Assembly (NCBI RefSeq): GCF_900103655.1
Contig: NZ_FMXC01000017.1
Span: forward strand, 1-46,785
Source: Lactobacillus kefiranofaciens
Lineage (GTDB): Bacteria; Bacillota; Bacilli; Lactobacillales; Lactobacillaceae
DNA length: 46,785 bases
Direction of reading: 5' to 3'
The notes below the pieces were generated by a model, which worked only from the letters and a program-made list of their open reading frames with translations, did no database searches and was not told the DNA's origin. A program made the translations under genes and the position numbers. This document shows positions 26,701 through 34,193 of the stretch, one piece after another; the stretch's first letter is position 1; every line of letters begins with the position of its first letter.

Positions 26701-27535
26701 AAGCATCAATGTCTTGATCAATTTGTGGTCTAAACCAGGATGAAGTTTTCCCCGCACCAATTGGCCCGATAGCAATTGAATTACGCTTACGTGCTTCTAC
26801 GCTCTGAACTACCAAATCTCCAGTTTCCAGTGAAGTACCCAAAACCATATTTGCATAATGATCTTCTTCCTTCACCTGCTTGGCGTTTTTTCCAGAAAGC
26901 ATTTGGTGTAATGGACGATAATGAAACTCATAGTTAGCCATCCACTCTCGGATTCTGGGTTCAAATTGTAAGACTAATCTTACAAAACGAGAATGAAGAT
27001 AAAACATCGAAATTATTGCTACACCAACTAATAAAAGCCTAATTATCAAAGGAGAACCAGTTATTTGATCAATCATTTGAGTAGTGGTGCCTTTAACAGT
27101 AGGATGCAAACGAAGAAACTGCAAAAAAGGTATAGCAGTTAAAGAAATAGGCAATGCCAGGGATGCACCAACAATGTACGACAACTGCTTAAATCCTATT
27201 TGTAATTCATCCCACATTAGGTCAACACGTTCATCCTGCTTTTTGTCATCTCTTCGTGTTGTTAAAAGAATTAGAAACCAGTTAACAAAACAAGATGCTG
27301 GAGCGCTCAACGCTAAAATTAGCCAGCAAAATAATGTAAAAACGGAGAAATTAAGCGTTCCAAGTGGCAAAATAATTTGAAAAAGACAAATAACCCATAT
27401 TACAGTGGGTGCTATCCATAACAGTGTTCTAAGCCACTCAAAAGTCTCTCTCGCTTTTTTTAATGAAATTCCATCTAAAACAGAAGTATATGTATTCAGC
27501 TTCTCTTCAATTTTTTGCTTAATTTCTTCGATCAC
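23765..27535 (-). CDS. VirD4/TraG-type coupling ATPase with very long C-terminal tail
   Basis: GTG start at 27535. 1256 aa. Hydrophobic segments around residues 38-90 and 122-190 anchor it in the membrane. Walker A GPIGAGKTSS at about 257-266 and Walker B GLYMDEFPDYE at about 590, followed by FCAQARKFGTGINLGAQSLA and a TRATFGDL segment, are typical of type IV secretion coupling proteins (TraG/VirD4/TcpA), which bring the relaxase-DNA complex to the channel. The family normally ends near 600-750 aa; here another ~480 residues follow, acidic, Ser/Asp/Lys-rich, with a helical, charged block near residues 1090-1190. First gene with a close downstream partner (516 aa). Confidence 0.9.
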   Translation of the reverse strand: MIEEIKQKIEEKLNTYTSVLDGISLKKARETFEWLRTLLWIAPTVIWVICLFQIILPLGTLNFSVFTLFCWLILALSAPASCFVNWFLILLTTRRDDKKQDERVDLMWDELQIGFKQLSYIVGASLALPISLTAIPFLQFLRLHPTVKGTTTQMIDQITGSPLIIRLLLVGVAIISMFYLHSRFVRLVLQFEPRIREWMANYEFHYRPLHQMLSGKNAKQVKEEDHYANMVLGTSLETGDLVVQSVEARKRNSIAIGPIGAGKTSSWFRPQIDQDIDAYLEYIRDYPIVSKEKDWNTPYGKQSMYTNGFTLIEPTNDLCETAYQDCLAKGVPKDKIIYFNPEDPNTPSLGLLSGPVDAASQNLTDIFSGLKASAKDFFSIEERSYMANYVYLLKLTAVIENKPASFGELMDMMFDVYVTVKKRTELEAYVEILRVEVDKAKEKFNKTNDKDDKATYFNYKDTYDIAVETLKWFQTYIVAEQYKTGPKIQQTGKYKGYPVYVDTKDQFVGGLKSTLQDISKKIGLRRVLFRENSDFNVDDWFKNGGIIICNTDKKSLGGPLASILGQMYSLTFQAATFRRTANVDPFRGLYMDEFPDYESSGFTDFCAQARKFGTGINLGAQSLAQLSQTFGPDYLKTLMSVLLTRATFGDLGPDDAKLLEPLFGEHDEAVESINDQDIDLAADQSQNRSRISTKVEKVPNITANQIMKLEKYTMAIRTPGEHGTNIFDRIQVGRITSEAIENDPKNFNMDDPEDRNAYEVMVADTVNSSQEYSDTDKHIIDLIQSKQYMIQWPSDQEMKSGDDVLPTILDSEGNVLSGGNTADEDSDSDKTKVTFANGSENSDSKQSKVTKAGGFRHQNKKQSTGKAGTLGTDKDGPSPEDIEQDPFDNWNETGAYATVGGHKQKLDEDQFDDEGKVDALLDTDPEDNSSEEVTKPVAKKTKGSTSTNRVNKVGSTVKDNLDLDDESSLTAGMRALDKSVHKSPNSGNGRNDNDLKYDDDPLVSNVAVTDRVKSSKNGNATKPDQSKNQSSKQQSKLKDNDLSANRQVNNKDEIIHSDDKKEDNNMSESMNNFVDFPNHDRRRQEHEANSQNAVISQLKHSALLDMQSGFNKILHDSQLTEPERLNEMLKFREEQRNKLAAYFMPASLDKIIARITTAIDKQQAKVANLHNSIDETDDVQSMEHKVKENQEANGLSDDLEQMLKSFQDRPITDDEPNDNAGDELKADKLDTDVPFNDRDPFNSQPGMTSNTDDEDY

Positions 27536-27578
27536 TAAAAATCACATCCTAAAACAATCATTTTTAGTGTAAAAAAAA

Positions 27579-27596
27579 ACGCCCTATTAGGGGCGT
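27579..27596 (-). terminator. Terminator upstream of the coupling-protein gene
   Basis: ACGCCC and GGGCGT with a 6-nt loop, then nine T on the minus strand. It lies between the 40-aa gene and the coupling-protein gene, so the latter needs its own promoter or partial read-through. Confidence 0.75.
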
Positions 27597-27682
27597 ACTG
27601 CGAATATACTTGAAATTATTATGTTTGTTCAAGCTGATCTGAAATCTTAATTCACCTTAAAGTTGCTTAATAGCAAAGGATT

Positions 27683-27805
27683 TTAGAAAAGTGCCTTAGC
27701 AGTTTTACTATCAAAATGAATCTTTTTAAGAAACTCAGCTCTACGCTTTAAAGCTAGGCGATATTCTTTTGACATTTTAATATTTTTTCCTTTAGTTTCT
27801 GACAT
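27683..27805 (-). CDS. Small basic protein, 40 aa
   Basis: Not a long open frame, but preceded by a perfect GGAGGT site 8 nt before ATG 27805. Product begins MSETKGKNIKMSKEYRLALK and continues RRAEFLKKIHFDSKTAKALF. Very basic, predicted helical, no membrane segment. The site, codon use and position within the small-gene cluster support translation; function unknown. Confidence 0.6.
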   Translation of the reverse strand: MSETKGKNIKMSKEYRLALKRRAEFLKKIHFDSKTAKALF

Positions 27806-27891
27806 TATGATTACCTCCGTTTTTCACTCTACAGAAGAGTTTATCTCAAAGGTATGCTTAGAAACGAAAACTAAACAAAAAAATCAAAAAA

Positions 27892-28083
27892 TTATCTTTT
27901 TAGAAAGTGGAGAAACGCTTTTCCTATCTGAAGCCAGCCGTTAGTTTGCTGTGGCTCAGTTAACGCATTGGTTGTTCCTACTTTTGCCTGTTGAAAAACA
28001 TACAACAAAGCAAAAATAATTACTAAAATTAATAATAAGCCTATAAAAATCAGCCATACATTGTAATGTTTCTTCTGATTCAT
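27892..28083 (-). CDS. Small single-pass membrane protein, 63 aa
   Basis: ATG overlaps the stop of the upstream 82-aa gene (ATGA), so translation is coupled. One hydrophobic helix (VWLIFIGLLLILVIIFALLY) after a short basic N-terminus; ~35 residues follow, probably outside the cell. Part of the small-gene cluster upstream of the coupling protein. Could be a component of the transfer machinery; not recognisable by motif. Confidence 0.65.
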   Translation of the reverse strand: MNQKKHYNVWLIFIGLLLILVIIFALLYVFQQAKVGTTNALTEPQQTNGWLQIGKAFLHFLKR

Positions 28084-28328
28084 ACCTTAAACTTAGATGA
28101 TGCGTCAATATCAGCAGGATCTCGTAGAATCAAGCGAGCAGCCATCTGAGCTGTTACTATTGGACTTCTAGAATCTCCATTACCGAACCAGCCTTGAATT
28201 TTGCTTTGATTACCTTTCATCAAAGCTGCAGTTGTGGTTTCAGAACATCCAAGCGAAATTAACATTTGATAAATATCGGCCTTATACTTATCAAGCTCTT
28301 CAGTCATATTAATGTGGTTTCTGGCCAT
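28080..28328 (-). CDS. Unknown 82-aa protein
   Basis: ATG 28328 is chosen over upstream start codons because GAGGAAGAGGG precedes it. Soluble, with pattern ELDKYKADIYQMLISLGCSE ... PIVTAQMAARLILRDPADID, mostly helical. It overlaps the upstream 76-aa gene by 20 bp and the downstream 63-aa gene by 4 bp, a tightly packed operon. No family recognised. Confidence 0.65.
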   Translation of the reverse strand: MARNHINMTEELDKYKADIYQMLISLGCSETTTAALMKGNQSKIQGWFGNGDSRSPIVTAQMAARLILRDPADIDASSKFKV

Positions 28329-28539
28329 GTAAATATCCCTCTTCCTCATTACCTGCATTAGCAACAGAACCATAACGATAAAACATTCTTTTTAAAGTCT
28401 TATCATGTCCGCTGTAATAAGTAATTGGCTCACGAATTTTCTTAACTGCATTATTGCTTGGAATTATCGGGACTCTATTTAGTACCTTACGATCTTTTCT
28501 AGCATTTAATAAAGCTAGCAATTTGTGAATAAAGCTCAT
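28309..28539 (-). CDS. Unknown 76-aa basic protein
   Basis: AGGTAG/AAAGGG-type site upstream of ATG 28539. Basic, with a helical N-terminus (MSFIHKLLALLNARKDRKVL). Its 3' end contains the ribosome binding site and start of the next gene. Function unknown. Confidence 0.6.
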   Translation of the reverse strand: MSFIHKLLALLNARKDRKVLNRVPIIPSNNAVKKIREPITYYSGHDKTLKRMFYRYGSVANAGNEEEGYLHGQKPH

Positions 28540-28556
28540 CTACCTATTCCCTTTGC

Positions 28557-28994
28557 TTAAAAATCTGATACGGCAATCTGACTGACAAAAAAGACAAATA
28601 CTGCAACTACTGATAAACTAGCAATCCAAATACTTACCAACATTGATTTATAATACCAAGCGGTTCTTCGAATAAATTTTCGCAATGTCTTACGGTTATC
28701 AATCGTAAAGAGAATTTGAAGAATGAAAAAGAAAATCGTAATAATATAGATTTCCCGCCCAAATTGTGTAATCCAGCGTGGTGCATATAGTAAAGCTAAA
28801 CCTAAGATAGAAAACAAAGTACTGATCTCTAAATCAAACTTCCAGTTTTCCTCTACAAAGGAATTTAACTCATCACGCTGAACTACTGCATTAACGCAAA
28901 TTTCGAACATCCATAAAACATTAATAACAGTTAAGATTTCTGTTGCATATGCAGAATATTGTTGCAAAAAAATAAAAAATGTATTTTGTGACAT
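28557..28994 (-). CDS. Four-pass membrane protein, 145 aa
   Basis: GGAG precedes ATG 28994. Four hydrophobic segments: around residues 15-36, 58-75, 83-98 and 115-140, with a charged loop after the first. First gene of the small cluster (145, 76, 82, 63 aa) that leads toward the coupling protein. Size and topology would suit a small membrane subunit of a transfer channel, but no diagnostic motif is present. Confidence 0.65.
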   Translation of the reverse strand: MSQNTFFIFLQQYSAYATEILTVINVLWMFEICVNAVVQRDELNSFVEENWKFDLEISTLFSILGLALLYAPRWITQFGREIYIITIFFFILQILFTIDNRKTLRKFIRRTAWYYKSMLVSIWIASLSVVAVFVFFVSQIAVSDF

Positions 28995-29094
28995 ATTTCA
29001 ATTATCTCCGTATTTCTTTGATGTTATATACAGGTTTCGTTTAAGAATTTAGCCTAATTAGCAAGTTGATTGCAGATAGTAAAAATCAGCAAAA

Positions 29095-29121
29095 AAGCGG
29101 AAATTTAAAAAATCTCCGCTT
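29095..29121 (-). terminator. Terminator of the second LPXTG gene
   Basis: AAGCGGA / TCCGCTT stem with T-run on the minus strand, just after the stop at 29151. Confidence 0.75.
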
Positions 29122-29150
29122 ACTTTATTATTTAATTTTGTTGCAACGCT

Positions 29151-30737
29151 TTAGAAAAAACTTTTCTTTGCAACACCCATAGCTGCCAGAGTAGCTGTCA
29201 TAATTCCGCCAAGTTCAAGACCCATTGAACTCTTAGCATTACCAGTTTGCGGTAAGGTTGAGGTTGAAGTATCACCTGAGCCTGCAGCAGTACCGGTTGA
29301 ACCAGTACCAGCTCCTGAATTAGAATCACCTGAGCTTGCATTACCTGGATCACTTACGCCAGCATTATTAGCTGAGCCGTTGTTTGCTCCAGCATCATTG
29401 CCATTACCACCATTGCCTGAACCTGCATTCTTGTTCGTAGCGTTATCAGCAGTATTAGGATCACCGTCTGAAGATGCACCATTGCCGTTGTTAGAACTAC
29501 CATTATTGTTAGTTGATACAGGAGTTACAGGAGCAGCATGGTTGTTACCATTATTTGAATGTGATGAACCATTGCTTCTATTGCGGTTGCCACTATTACC
29601 ATTAGTATCATTTTTATCATTTGATGTAGTTGATAATGAACTGCCATTAGTAGTCGTACCTGAACCGGCATTACCAGTATTGCTTAAGTTGTTGCTTAGC
29701 AAACTGGAATTTGAGTTATTATTATTTGAATTATTATTTGAGTTATTGTTGGAATTATTATTGTTATTATTGTTGTTATTATCTACTAATAACGAATCAC
29801 CCCAACCGCCAAAACCATCCAATCCTTTAACAATGGTTTGACTATTTGATGATGAACTTGACTTATTATCACCTTTAGTGGAAGTTTGTGATGAACTTTG
29901 GTTATTCCCACTATGACTTGAAGTATTGTTTTCACCAACACCATTACCTGCACCGTTGCCAGCACCAGTATTAACCGCCATAAGATTAGTGGTCAAACCA
30001 TTTAAGCCATTCAAACTGTTTAAACCATTATTGTTATTTGATGAATTGTTAGATGATGAATTGTTAGATGAATTATTGTTATTGTTGTTGTTATTGTTGT
30101 TATTATCTACAACTAAGGCACCGCCATCATCATAATAGCCATCCCATACAACAGGAACTCCATTAACATTGTAGTAAGGAACACCGTTTACGTAGTAAAC
30201 GCCTGCTGGTCCTTCTACAGCATCTTCTTCACCATCGCCATCCTTATCGGCATTAGTCCATCCCATTGATGTCATCTTATTAGGGTCAGCATCACCAGGA
30301 TTAAAACGACCTTCGGCTGAATCACCATAAACATCATCAGAAGTATCACTTGCTGACTTGCCATTAGTGTTTTCAGCAATATTCCAGTCGGTTTGAGTGT
30401 TATCAGTACCAGGTTCGATCTCATAATCAGGTTTATGTGTCCATGAATCTGCGGCCTGATCAGGACTCTGAAACTCCCAACCAATTGAACTATGTTGAGC
30501 TTGATTAGTGTCATGAGCAGTATCGCCAGCCACATCATTGTAAGCGTCTTTATCAGTTACAACGGTTTGAGTACCTGGTTGGTTATCACCAACACTTGGC
30601 TTCGTATTAATGTCTTGTGATTCCCCAGTATCAGCGTGAGCAACGACTGACATCAATGGACTAGCAGCAACGCCTAATCCACCTGCAGCAGCAATCAGCG
30701 CAGTACCAGAATATTGTAAACTTTTAGAAATACTCAC
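29151..30737 (-). CDS. LPXTG cell-wall protein with Asn-rich stalk
   Basis: GTG at 30737 is chosen because AGAGG lies 9 nt upstream; the frame extends to 30779 without such a site. 528 aa. Signal peptide SISKSLQYSGTALIAAAGGL... to VAHA/DTG. Residues ~35-210 are acidic and contain DKDGDGEEDAVEG, a calcium-loop-like DxDxDG motif, and GVYYVNGVPYYNVNGVPVVW. Two poly-Asn tracts separate Gly/Asn-rich stalk blocks. The end is TSTLPQTGNAKSSMGLELGG plus a hydrophobic helix and KKSFF. Same LPQTGNAKS signal as the thioester adhesin, so the same sortase may anchor both. Ligand unknown. Confidence 0.88.
   Translation of the reverse strand: MSISKSLQYSGTALIAAAGGLGVAASPLMSVVAHADTGESQDINTKPSVGDNQPGTQTVVTDKDAYNDVAGDTAHDTNQAQHSSIGWEFQSPDQAADSWTHKPDYEIEPGTDNTQTDWNIAENTNGKSASDTSDDVYGDSAEGRFNPGDADPNKMTSMGWTNADKDGDGEEDAVEGPAGVYYVNGVPYYNVNGVPVVWDGYYDDGGALVVDNNNNNNNNNNNSSNNSSSNNSSNNNNGLNSLNGLNGLTTNLMAVNTGAGNGAGNGVGENNTSSHSGNNQSSSQTSTKGDNKSSSSSNSQTIVKGLDGFGGWGDSLLVDNNNNNNNNNSNNNSNNNSNNNNSNSSLLSNNLSNTGNAGSGTTTNGSSLSTTSNDKNDTNGNSGNRNRSNGSSHSNNGNNHAAPVTPVSTNNNGSSNNGNGASSDGDPNTADNATNKNAGSGNGGNGNDAGANNGSANNAGVSDPGNASSGDSNSGAGTGSTGTAAGSGDTSTSTLPQTGNAKSSMGLELGGIMTATLAAMGVAKKSFF
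29735..29800 (-). repeat. Poly-asparagine triplet repeat 2
   Basis: Ten consecutive Asn codons after LLVD, then alternating Asn/Ser. In-frame AAT/AAC microsatellite. Confidence 0.8.
30035..30115 (-). repeat. Poly-asparagine triplet repeat 1
   Basis: Eleven consecutive Asn codons after LVVD, followed by Asn/Ser codons. The VVDNNN / LLVDNNN junctions of the two tracts resemble each other and that of the thioester adhesin (VVVNNN). Confidence 0.8.
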
Positions 30738-30857
30738 TGTGTAAATCCTCTTTCTTTCAAAAATTTGACTAAAAAACAATATGAGCTAGAAAGCTTTACT
30801 TTTTAGTACACATAATGAATTTAAGACAAAATCCTAAAATTAAGTTCCTACGTCAAA

Positions 30858-31649
30858 TTAGATGAAAAAATTTAGAAAACGAAGTACTAAATTGATTACT
30901 ACTGAAAGTACTAAAGATAAGCTCATTAGTAAGACAAAAGCTGTCATAATTTTCAAAAGCCAAGCGCTAACCACAGATCCAAAGCCTAAGAAAGTTAAAA
31001 CTGACAATATTACTAGCACAATAAGATAAAGTGCAATAAATGCACCAAATGCATTATGCAAGTCTGCTGGACTTAAATCAAAACCACCAATAACGATATT
31101 AGCAATTATAATCAATCCGATTAGCATAGTAACTATTGAGGTCATATCCATGTTGGCAAACAAGTTAGGATTAGCTATAACTTGCTGAACTTTTAGCATG
31201 GAATATGACGTTGCTGCCTTTTCAAGGCTTAATACAAACTGGTACACATTAGGCATTGTGGTTTTCGAAACCCAATAAATTACCAACGTACATCCCCAAA
31301 TTGGAGCAGTTCCAATAAATAAATTGCCCATATTTTGATACGTGGAGTTGGCATTCCATGTTTGTCTTACATAACCTAAAGCACTATCGTTTCTTGCAAC
31401 ATTTCTAGGAAGAATTAACGGTTTAAATTCAACAATATTGTGTCCAAAGATTAGTGCCATAATAGCGTGACTACACTCATGTATAAAAATCCCTACGCAT
31501 CCTAACCATATTTGGGAACTAAAGCCATATTTACGTACTAGTAGCTCTTTAGAATCACGATTGATATAAGTTAGACCAAGTACAACTGCGGTTGGTATTA
31601 ACATTGCAATAAGCAAATTAACAATAATTGAAATAAGTTCTGAATACAT
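30858..31649 (-). CDS. Membrane metalloprotease-like protein (HExxH)
   Basis: 263 aa, AGAGG before ATG 31649. About five to six hydrophobic segments. GIFIHECSHAIMALIFGHNI around residues 53-72 contains HECSH inside a membrane helix, as in site-2/M50 proteases that cleave within the membrane. A later GGFDLSPADLHNAFGA could provide the third metal ligand (Asp), where M50 proteins have an xDG motif. Function in the plasmid unknown; might process a membrane or regulatory protein, or be an inactive relative. It lies between the LPXTG gene and the helicase gene and is followed by no clear terminator. Confidence 0.7.
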   Translation of the reverse strand: MYSELISIIVNLLIAMLIPTAVVLGLTYINRDSKELLVRKYGFSSQIWLGCVGIFIHECSHAIMALIFGHNIVEFKPLILPRNVARNDSALGYVRQTWNANSTYQNMGNLFIGTAPIWGCTLVIYWVSKTTMPNVYQFVLSLEKAATSYSMLKVQQVIANPNLFANMDMTSIVTMLIGLIIIANIVIGGFDLSPADLHNAFGAFIALYLIVLVILSVLTFLGFGSVVSAWLLKIMTAFVLLMSLSLVLSVVINLVLRFLNFFI

Positions 31650-31720
31650 TTTTTACCTCTTTGGCCCAATATTACTAAAGGCAATGAACTAACATGATAT
31701 CTGTAAAAATTACAAAAAAA

Positions 31721-31744
31721 CCGAGTCTACATCAGTAGATTCGG
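31721..31744 (-). terminator. Terminator after the helicase gene
   Basis: CCGA.TCTAC / GTAGA.TCGG stem, 4-nt loop, then seven T on the minus strand; directly after the stop at 31769. Confidence 0.8.
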
Positions 31745-31768
31745 ATGAGAGTCGGTTCTTAATATTTG

Positions 31769-33007
31769 TTAGATTTCTAAATCTTCTTCATGGGTATCTG
31801 GATTAGTATATATGGGCATATCTTCATAAGAATAATCATCTAATGGATCAATATTATATTTAACTTTATCTCCCTCTATTGTGGTTTGCCCAAAAACACT
31901 ATATGGGGCATTTAGAATAAATGGTATATATGGCATTTTTGGCGGAAGCATATCGCCAAAACGATTCTTTAAAATAGAGAGTTTAATTGCCTTTTCAGGG
32001 AGTAATTTAACGTATCGCATGGCAGAAGGAATAGTTACCCTATGATTTTTTATTGCTTCATCAATAGTAATTTGTTTACCTTCTTTTTCAGGAAAATCTC
32101 GATTTTGTTCAATAGCCTTCTCCTGTTCATAGTCAACTAAATTAAGATCTCGACCACTACTAATATCATTAATCCATACACGATTAAAATCATTCTCCAT
32201 TATAAATACAACATCAGCTGTATATTCAATGTCTCCACTCTCTTTAAATGCTGTTTCATCAACGTCAATTGAGCTATAGCTGGAACGGTTAAATGAGCTA
32301 ATTACAAAAACGGGAATTTTTAAAGATAATGATAATAATTTTAACTTATTAACTGCAGCTGTAACTGCTTGTTTATCAGTATATCCATGATTTCCTTCAA
32401 CTGGCCTTAAAAGTTGTAAATAATCAACAAAAACTACTGGCTTATTCTTAGTAGTTTGTACATAATCGGTTACTTCTTTAACAATTTCATCTACTGATGG
32501 GCGCTTAGTTAATGGAGAACTAATAATCATATTCTCAGAAAAGCTATTATAATATGCCATAGCCGTACGCAATTTCTTTTTATTTTCTTCACTAAAATTT
32601 TCTTTAATGTGCCCTCTCATAATGTTACGTGCTGTCAACGGCAAATCACTATGTTGACCTTTTTTTGCAATATTCTGAATAGGATTATACGTATCATGAT
32701 CTTCTGTAAGACTCCAAGCTATTCTACTAAGTGACTTGGCAATTAACTCGTTAGCAGACATTTCCAGCGCATAATAAATTACTTTTCGATTTTCATGAGA
32801 TGCAATATGATTTGCAATTTGCAGTGCAAATGTAGTTTTACCTAATCCAGACGTTGCCCCTAAAACGTATAAACCATTATATAGTCCACTTCCCAATCCT
32901 ACGTTATCGAGCAATAGAAATCCTGTAGAAATAGGCTTTGGAGTATCCTCTTCCCTAATGCTTTTTATGAAATCACCATAAACATTATTTGTCATTAAGT
33001 TAGTCAT
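31769..33007 (-). CDS. DnaB-like replicative helicase lacking the N-terminal domain
   Basis: 412 aa, AAAGGA before ATG 33007. RecA-fold motifs in DnaB order: H1 LGATSGLGKTTFALQIANH (about 49-67), H1a YYALEMSANELIAKSLSRIA, H2 VVFVDYLQLLRP, H3 IPVFVISSFNRSS (Ser in place of the usual Gln) and H4 FKESGDIEYTADVVFIM. This is the ATP-driven unwinding domain. The ~150-residue N-terminal domain that binds primase in DnaB is absent, and a C-terminal extension is present. It lies 32 bp after rep, in the same direction, so is probably co-expressed with it and may be loaded at the iteron origin. Confidence 0.88.
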   Translation of the reverse strand: MTNLMTNNVYGDFIKSIREEDTPKPISTGFLLLDNVGLGSGLYNGLYVLGATSGLGKTTFALQIANHIASHENRKVIYYALEMSANELIAKSLSRIAWSLTEDHDTYNPIQNIAKKGQHSDLPLTARNIMRGHIKENFSEENKKKLRTAMAYYNSFSENMIISSPLTKRPSVDEIVKEVTDYVQTTKNKPVVFVDYLQLLRPVEGNHGYTDKQAVTAAVNKLKLLSLSLKIPVFVISSFNRSSYSSIDVDETAFKESGDIEYTADVVFIMENDFNRVWINDISSGRDLNLVDYEQEKAIEQNRDFPEKEGKQITIDEAIKNHRVTIPSAMRYVKLLPEKAIKLSILKNRFGDMLPPKMPYIPFILNAPYSVFGQTTIEGDKVKYNIDPLDDYSYEDMPIYTNPDTHEEDLEI

Positions 33008-33039
33008 ACTATTTTCCTTTCAATAAAATTTTGAACTAA

Positions 33040-34005
33040 TTAATTAAAAAGATTACCAAATGCTGAATCTATCATGGAATGATCGGAAGTATGATCTTTA
33101 ACAGTAGATTTATGATTTTTCTTTTCTCTATTGAAATTGCTATTTCTTTTTTTGCTATTGTCTTGCTTTTTTTCATCAGTTGATTTGACACTCGTAGATC
33201 TAACTTTCCTAAATTTCCCTTTTAAATTCGTTCGAGACTTTTTGTCCTCTAATTTTTGAGGATCAAAAGTAAAAATATAATCAGAAACAATTCTGCCGCC
33301 ATTCGTACTTGCGGTCAGATATTTTTTAGTACATGAGAGATTAGTAACTAAACCTTTATCTTTTAATTCTTTTATAGCAGGTTGAATAATTCTATAGTCC
33401 ACCATACTCGTTCTGTGTCTCTTCCTATAACTTGGTGGTATATCCATAACATTGTAAAAGTAATCTTTAGATAAAGTTACTTTGCCATACTTTTTCCACT
33501 GCATTAGTATCGTGTACAAGCGTAAAGAATATCTTGAATCCAAGGTCATTAATCGGGCTAGTTCAAATGAGGTATAGGTAGATCGTAGCCTGCGAAGAAA
33601 GGGAATCATTTCCTCATTTGCTTTTACCAAAACATCCTCATGCATCTTTTTTATTTTGATCATTTTCAAAGGAGTAAACATCGTTGTTTCTATTTCACGT
33701 GAAGTTTTGTCCTCTTTAATAAACAGGGTTTGTGCCAAATGCGTAAACATACTACGAATCAAGTTATAAAGTCTTGTTTTAGTTAAATGTTTAAATCCAG
33801 CTAATTCAGAAATTTCTTTGTAACTAAAATGAATGCCATGATTAACTATTTCATCGTCTGTTTGATTAGCCATTTGACTTATCACTGTCCAAAATAATTT
33901 GATCTCGTTTTTAGATAATTGATGAAGTTGAAAGTTATTAATTGCATTAGAAATTTTAGCAATATCATGATGTTCGAGTTTTTTGCCTCTGTCGTCATAT
34001 GCCAT
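33040..34005 (-). CDS. repB: Replication initiator, Rep_3 (RepB) family
   Basis: 321 aa, AGAGGG before ATG 34005. Two winged-helix domains typical of Rep_3 initiators: first NAINNFQLHQLSKNEIKLFW... and HFSYKEISELAGF, second LARLMTLDSRYSLRLYTILM followed by QWKKYGKVTLSKD and IQPAIKELKDKGL. The C-terminal ~75 residues are extremely basic (Lys/Arg/Asn/Ser), longer than in many relatives. It binds iterons, which are visible upstream at 34194-34464, and starts theta replication. Its promoter region overlaps an inverted repeat, consistent with self-repression. Family call firm. Confidence 0.93.
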   Translation of the reverse strand: MAYDDRGKKLEHHDIAKISNAINNFQLHQLSKNEIKLFWTVISQMANQTDDEIVNHGIHFSYKEISELAGFKHLTKTRLYNLIRSMFTHLAQTLFIKEDKTSREIETTMFTPLKMIKIKKMHEDVLVKANEEMIPFLRRLRSTYTSFELARLMTLDSRYSLRLYTILMQWKKYGKVTLSKDYFYNVMDIPPSYRKRHRTSMVDYRIIQPAIKELKDKGLVTNLSCTKKYLTASTNGGRIVSDYIFTFDPQKLEDKKSRTNLKGKFRKVRSTSVKSTDEKKQDNSKKRNSNFNREKKNHKSTVKDHTSDHSMIDSAFGNLFN

Positions 34006-34040
34006 TAGATATTCCCTCTTTCGGTTCTTCTTTAAAACAA

Positions 34041-34077
34041 ATTATACACTAATTGGGTGGGTAAAAACACATTTTAC
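34041..34077 (-). promoter_or_regulatory. rep promoter with overlapping inverted repeat
   Basis: On the minus strand a consensus -10 TATAAT (34046-34041) is preceded by a T-rich -35 region that lies inside the perfect inverted repeat GTAAAA-acaca-TTTTAC (34061-34077). A protein bound there would block the promoter; Rep itself is the obvious candidate. Confidence 0.6.
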
Positions 34078-34183
34078 CAAAGCAAATGTGCCAAACGAAG
34101 GCTAAATAATAGTGAAAGTGTGTCAATAGGATAAAAAGTAATAGGTAAAAGCACATTTTTAAAAAGGCAAATGTGTTTTTACC
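34067..34183. repeat. Two related operator-like inverted repeats
   Basis: CACATTTT...AAATGTG occurs twice: 34067-34090 and, as a longer hairpin, 34144-34183, where GGTAAAA.CACATTT pairs with AAATGTG.TTTTACC. Both contain the same half-site, so they could be two binding sites of one repressor. Confidence 0.65.
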
Positions 34184-34193
34184 TACAAAAAAA

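Noticed and set aside
29380-30135. Long Leu/Pro-rich open frames opposite the LPXTG gene
   Set aside because: They are mirror images of Asn/Ser/Gly-rich codons; no ribosome site or signal, composition is an artefact.
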